This document shows, one piece after another, positions 28,922 to 32,409 of a stretch of 32,409 nt of DNA. A program made the translations under genes and the position numbers. The number at the start of each line of letters is the position of its first letter. The stretch's first letter is position 1. Source of the DNA: Mycolicibacter heraklionensis (GTDB lineage: Bacteria; Actinomycetota; Actinomycetes; Mycobacteriales; Mycobacteriaceae); the NCBI GenBank assembly GCA_001673575.1, contig LZME01000077.1, forward strand, positions 1-32,409. The letters are read 5' to 3'. A model generated the notes under the pieces. It was not told where the DNA came from and did not search any database. It saw only the letters and a list, made by a program, of their open reading frames with translations.

Positions 28922-30115
28922 GTGAGCACTGACGTCACCCCGCTCAATCCGCCCATCCCGATTCCCGATGTCCCCGGTGCCGATGCCGGCGAACACGGCC
29001 TGCCGCATCGCAACGAGTTGTCGTTGCGGGAGAAGGCGATCGTGGACGCGTCGGCTTTCGCCGATATCGGCTTGCGCACCGCGGTCGCCTCCATGGTTGC
29101 CGCGGCCATGATCCCGTCGGTGCTCACCACCGCGGTGGGCCGCAAGCAGTCTCGGCAGGAGCGGGAACGACTGGCGTTCTACGCCGAACTGGCCTCCCAC
29201 CACGACCCGCTCCGATCCTTTCCCGCGCCTACGGAGCTGCCGAGGGTTTCGGTCCGGCGGGCAAATCCGATCGCGGAGCGGATCGCCCGGGGCACGGTCG
29301 AGAACGTCTCTTTCCGGAGCGGTTTCGAAGCGGTCAATCCGGCGATGCGCGACTCGTGGACTGCCCTGGGGAACAACAACACCGCACGGTTTCAGCATTG
29401 GCGTCACGACGACGGGCCGCGCCCGACGCTGTGCGTCATCCACGGCTTCATGGGGTCGCCCTACTTGTTCAACGGGCTCTTCTTCTCGCTGCCGTGGTTC
29501 TATCGAACCGGATACGACGTGGCCTTGTTCACCTTGCCTTTCCATGGGCGGCGGGCCGAGAAGTACTCGCCCTTCAGCGGATACGGCTACTTCTCGCACG
29601 GCATGTCGGGCTTCGCCGAGGCGATGGCCCAGGCGGTCCACGACTTCCGATCGATGATCGACTACCTGGAGTCCACGGGCGTCGACCGCTTCGCGTTGAC
29701 CGGTCTGTCGCTGGGCGGTTACACCAGTGCCCTGTTGGCTGCCGTCGAACCCCGACTGCAGGCGGTGATCCCGAATGTTCCGGTGGTTTCCGTCGAATCG
29801 GAGATCCGCGACTGGTTTCCGGCCAATCTGATACTCCAGGGCGGGCAACGGCTGGGGCAGGTCGCCGGCGACGATTTCGTCGCAGCGACCGCCTACCACT
29901 CGCCGCTGAACTACCGCCCGCTGATGGCCAAGGAACGGCGACTGATCATCACCGGCCTGGGCGATCGGCTGGCACCGCCGGAGCAGTCCGAAATGCTCTG
30001 GCACCACTGGGATCAGTGCGCACTGCACTGGTTTCCGGGAAACCATGTGCTGCACGTCAGCCAGCCAACCTACCTACGCAGGATGACCGCGTTCCTGCGG
30101 CCCTACATGTTCTAG
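28922..30115 (+). CDS. Alpha/beta hydrolase (Rv0293c-like)
   Basis: The 397-residue product starts at GTG 28922. After an N-terminal extension of about 165 residues comes the alpha/beta-hydrolase core: oxyanion loop HGFMGSP (174-180), nucleophile GLSLGG (Ser263), then Asp348 in ITGLGDRLAPP and His375 or His378 in GNHVLHV as the expected triad. A short hydrophobic patch near 52-70 (TAVASMVAAAMIPSVLTTAV) may touch a membrane. Length and position next to eccE3 match Rv0293c (400 residues, from memory). The substrate is unknown; an ester or lipid is likely. Its stop is 60 bp from the convergent eccE3 stop. Confidence 0.9.
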   Translation: MSTDVTPLNPPIPIPDVPGADAGEHGLPHRNELSLREKAIVDASAFADIGLRTAVASMVAAAMIPSVLTTAVGRKQSRQERERLAFYAELASHHDPLRSFPAPTELPRVSVRRANPIAERIARGTVENVSFRSGFEAVNPAMRDSWTALGNNNTARFQHWRHDDGPRPTLCVIHGFMGSPYLFNGLFFSLPWFYRTGYDVALFTLPFHGRRAEKYSPFSGYGYFSHGMSGFAEAMAQAVHDFRSMIDYLESTGVDRFALTGLSLGGYTSALLAAVEPRLQAVIPNVPVVSVESEIRDWFPANLILQGGQRLGQVAGDDFVAATAYHSPLNYRPLMAKERRLIITGLGDRLAPPEQSEMLWHHWDQCALHWFPGNHVLHVSQPTYLRRMTAFLRPYMF

Positions 30116-30174
30116 CCCGCTAGCCCTACGGTGGCGACCCGCCGCGCCCGGCTCCGCCCCGCTTGCGATCACCG

Positions 30175-31146
30175 CTAACGCACGGCCGCAGTTGCCGCCG
30201 TGACAGGCCACCGCAAGCCGGCGAGCTCGTCGCCAGACACCGGGGTGTGCCCGTCCAAGCGGACGCCGGACAGCGGATGCAAGCCCAGCAACGCATTGCG
30301 GTGGTTGCCCTGCTGCGGCAGCAGCCCGGCCAGCGGAGCACCACCGTCGGGTGCCGAGCCGGTACGCAGCGCACAGGCCGCGGCTACCGTCTGCTGGCCG
30401 TCCGCTTCGGCGACCTCCAACACCGTCCAGGTCTCGTTGGCGTTGACGGCCTGGATTCGGCTGATCGTGTCGGCCAGCGCCGCGTCGATCCCGACCTGGT
30501 AGGCGGCGACGTGGTCGCCTGTGCCGTCGACGACCGACCGCCATGCTTCCCGGGCACCCGCGTCGATCAGCGACGGGATCTCGTCTTCGGCGACAATCGT
30601 GGTGTCCCAACCGATTTCACGAAGATGGTCGGCGAGGCGGCGCACGGCGATGTCAACGGTCCGCTGCAGCGGGATGGACGCCGAGCGGGCCTGTAACGCT
30701 GCCAGGTTCGGCGCGGCCGCGTACGTCACTCCGATCCAGGTGTCGATGGCTCCCGCACCTGCGCGGCTGGTGATGCGCACCGCGTCGGCCCGCAGGCCGT
30801 ACCGGTTCAAGTAGCTCGCGATCAGCGACAGCGGTAGAGCGTTCCCGGCCGCCGAGGCCGTGATCCGCAGCGCCGCGGTCGCGCGCGCGCCGGCAGCGTC
30901 CCGACGGTCGGTGTGCGCGCCACCGCGCGAACGCAGCATCGACAACCGGCGACGGGCGATCGTGGTGAAGTGCAGGCCACGCCACCAGCCGAGCAGCAGG
31001 ATCGTCACGATAATGCCCACCGCGAGCGCCCAGCGCTGCGCGGTGGTCTCCCAGGGGTTCGCCATCACCGCGGGCGTGGCGGCCAACAGCACCAAGGCGA
31101 TCCGGGCCGGCCCGGGCCGGGGAATGGTGGTTCGGTGCGTGCTCAC
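30175..31146 (-). CDS. eccE3: ESX-3 secretion system protein EccE3
   Basis: The 323-residue product starts at GTG 31146, overlapping the mycP3 stop (GTGA). Two membrane spans lie near the N-terminus (ARIALVLLAATPAVMA, about 14-29; WALAVGIIVTILLLGWW, about 39-55), followed by a cytosolic domain with the EccE pattern (LPLSLIASYLNRYGLRADAVRI ... TWIGVTYAAAPNLAALQARSASIPL). EccE is a peripheral subunit of the type VII membrane complex. ESX-3 exports EsxG-EsxH and is needed for mycobactin-mediated iron uptake. Length is as expected (331 in M. tuberculosis, from memory). It is the last ESX-3 gene. Confidence 0.94.
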   Translation of the reverse strand: MSTHRTTIPRPGPARIALVLLAATPAVMANPWETTAQRWALAVGIIVTILLLGWWRGLHFTTIARRRLSMLRSRGGAHTDRRDAAGARATAALRITASAAGNALPLSLIASYLNRYGLRADAVRITSRAGAGAIDTWIGVTYAAAPNLAALQARSASIPLQRTVDIAVRRLADHLREIGWDTTIVAEDEIPSLIDAGAREAWRSVVDGTGDHVAAYQVGIDAALADTISRIQAVNANETWTVLEVAEADGQQTVAAACALRTGSAPDGGAPLAGLLPQQGNHRNALLGLHPLSGVRLDGHTPVSGDELAGLRWPVTAATAAVR

Positions 31147-32409
31147 AGCTGGTCTTCCTTTCGTCGGCGGGCGGCCGCCGCGGCGCCAGTGGCGACGGCG
31201 ACGACCAACCCGGCCAGCAGCGCGGTTCCGGCGAAGGCCACGATCCGCGGCGCCGGGTCCTCGGGTTGCGGCGCCGGGGGTGGGGTGATCTTCTTCGCGG
31301 GTGAGGCAGCCGGGTCCGCGGCCGGGGGCAGTTCCCAGGTCAGGGCGGCCACCGGGTCGATGGTTCCAGCACCCACCACATCCGATGGCGCGCGCGCGGA
31401 GTTGTGGGCGGTGGAGACGATCCGGTGCGCAGCCTGCATCGCGTTCAGATCGGGGTATCGACTGCGGACCAGAGCGGCCACACCGGCCACATAGCCGGCG
31501 GCGTAGCCGGTGCCACTGAGTGGCACCAGCCGACCTTGGTTGCCGGGCAACGCGTTGGCCAATCCGCCGTCTTCGCGGTTGCTCACCGAGACGATGTCCT
31601 CACCGGGGGCGGCCACGCCGACCCACGGTCCGGCCATGGTGAATCCGGACGGTCTGCCGCTCGACGACAGCGAGGCCACCGACAGCACGTAGGGGTGCCA
31701 CCACGACGGCACCGACACCGACGTCACCCCGGCCCAGTTCCGCGGGTCCTGCGGGCGGCTCAGGTCGGTGAGCGGATTGGACTCGCACGCCTCCCCACCG
31801 CCGCCGACCGACCCGGTCTGGCCGGCGTCGCCGGCGGCCGCCACGATCAGCGCATCCTTTTCCACCGCCGCGTAGCGCAGCGCCGCACCCAACGCCGTCT
31901 GGTCGATGTTGCGGTCGGCCGGCAGGCAGGTGGTGGTGGAGATGGTGATAACCCGCGCACCGAGGTCGGCGGCGTGCACGATGGCCCGCGACAGCGCGGT
32001 GATGTCGGTGATCACCCGGGTCGCCCGCGGGTCGTCTCCGCCGAGCCGCGGCGAGATCGTCGCCGAGGCGGTCCGCAGTGACAGCAGGCGGGCGGCCGGA
32101 GCCACGCCGGTGAAGCCGTCATCACCAGGCTGGCCGGCCACGATCCCGGCAACCAGCGTTCCGTGCCCGTCGCAGTCGGTCAGCCCGTCGGTGGTCCCGA
32201 TGTAGTCGCCGCCCGGTTCCACCGCCCCAAGGCGCGGACCCGGCCGTACACCGGTGTCGATGACGGCCACCGTCTGGCCTTCGCCACGGGAGAACTGCCA
32301 CGCGGTGGGCAGGTCGAGCATCCGCTGGCCGGCCGTCGCGGCGATGGAACAGCGCGCCGACTGCGCCAGTTCGGGTTTGCTGCCCGGCAGCAACCTCAGC
32401 GCCGCGAAG
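31143..32409 (-). CDS. mycP3: Mycosin-3 (MycP3), catalytic Ser replaced by Gly; 5' end outside window
   Basis: The visible 421 residues cover most of a mycosin, the membrane-anchored subtilisin-like subunit of the ESX-3 complex; the signal peptide lies beyond the window. The catalytic Asp (VAVIDTGV, codon 32256-32258) and His (DCDGHGTLVAG, codon 32163-32165) are present. The oxyanion position, normally AAAGN, reads AAAGD (codon 31827-31829), and the nucleophile motif, normally SGTSYAAGYV, reads SGTGYAAGYV (Gly codon GGC at 31506-31508). The C-terminus has a membrane span (IVAFAGTALLAGLVVAVATG) and a basic tail. It should therefore lack peptidase activity but may still stabilise the complex, as reported for catalytic mutants of other mycosins. 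Confidence 0.92.
   Translation of the reverse strand, partial: FAALRLLPGSKPELAQSARCSIAATAGQRMLDLPTAWQFSRGEGQTVAVIDTGVRPGPRLGAVEPGGDYIGTTDGLTDCDGHGTLVAGIVAGQPGDDGFTGVAPAARLLSLRTASATISPRLGGDDPRATRVITDITALSRAIVHAADLGARVITISTTTCLPADRNIDQTALGAALRYAAVEKDALIVAAAGDAGQTGSVGGGGEACESNPLTDLSRPQDPRNWAGVTSVSVPSWWHPYVLSVASLSSSGRPSGFTMAGPWVGVAAPGEDIVSVSNREDGGLANALPGNQGRLVPLSGTGYAAGYVAGVAALVRSRYPDLNAMQAAHRIVSTAHNSARAPSDVVGAGTIDPVAALTWELPPAADPAASPAKKITPPPAPQPEDPAPRIVAFAGTALLAGLVVAVATGAAAAARRRKEDQL

Overview
The window is high-GC actinobacterial DNA from a mycobacterium (Mycobacterium sensu lato; species not determined). Diagnostic content is the ESX-3 end genes mycP3 and eccE3, two tandem PPE genes, a PGRS-repeat protein, tandem DUF732 secreted proteins and a run of conserved genes. 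From memory, the order resembles M. tuberculosis Rv0321 (dcd) back to Rv0291 (mycP3), with local insertions and replacements.

Layout. (1) 1-1900: a partial DUF7159-like gene, dcd and a tRNA-Gly(CCC) gene. (2) 1860-10869: a 9.0-kb integrated element bounded by a 43-bp direct repeat of the tRNA 3' half. It carries a tyrosine integrase, an XRE repressor, an excisionase, a chain of overlapping small genes, a RepA-like ATPase, an HK97-type capsid gene, two small HTH genes and a ClpP/SDH-like protease at the far end. It resembles the phiRv1/phiRv2 prophage-like elements and capsid-carrying phage satellites: there is one capsid gene but no recognisable portal, large terminase, prohead protease or tail gene. 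(3) 10905-15736: a secreted MTB12-like protein, a LysR regulator, an SDR-TetR pair, a hypothetical protein and a GH16 glycosidase. (4) 15848-20018: a PGRS protein with a signal peptide instead of a PE domain, a second GH16 enzyme with a broken extra copy of its 3' end beside it, a small conserved protein and a Pro/Thr-rich membrane protein. (5) 20080-24394: a conserved 408-residue protein divergent from a TetR gene, then two PPE genes. (6) 24627-28864: two DUF732 proteins, an L,D-transpeptidase-like protein, a PAP2 membrane phosphatase operon, bluB and an amidohydrolase. (7) 28922-32409: an alpha/beta hydrolase, then eccE3 and the 3' part of mycP3.

How it fits together. The element appears built as an integration/excision switch (int-repressor divergent from xis, with two matching operators between them), a replication module and a capsid-centred morphogenesis module. 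Its last gene next to attR, the protease, is the most likely accessory cargo. The host part is rich in envelope and secretion functions. The two most unusual points are the reduced capsid-bearing element with its protease and structured repeat region, and a mycP3 gene whose catalytic Ser codon reads Gly and whose oxyanion-hole Asn position reads Asp, which suggests a catalytically dead mycosin.
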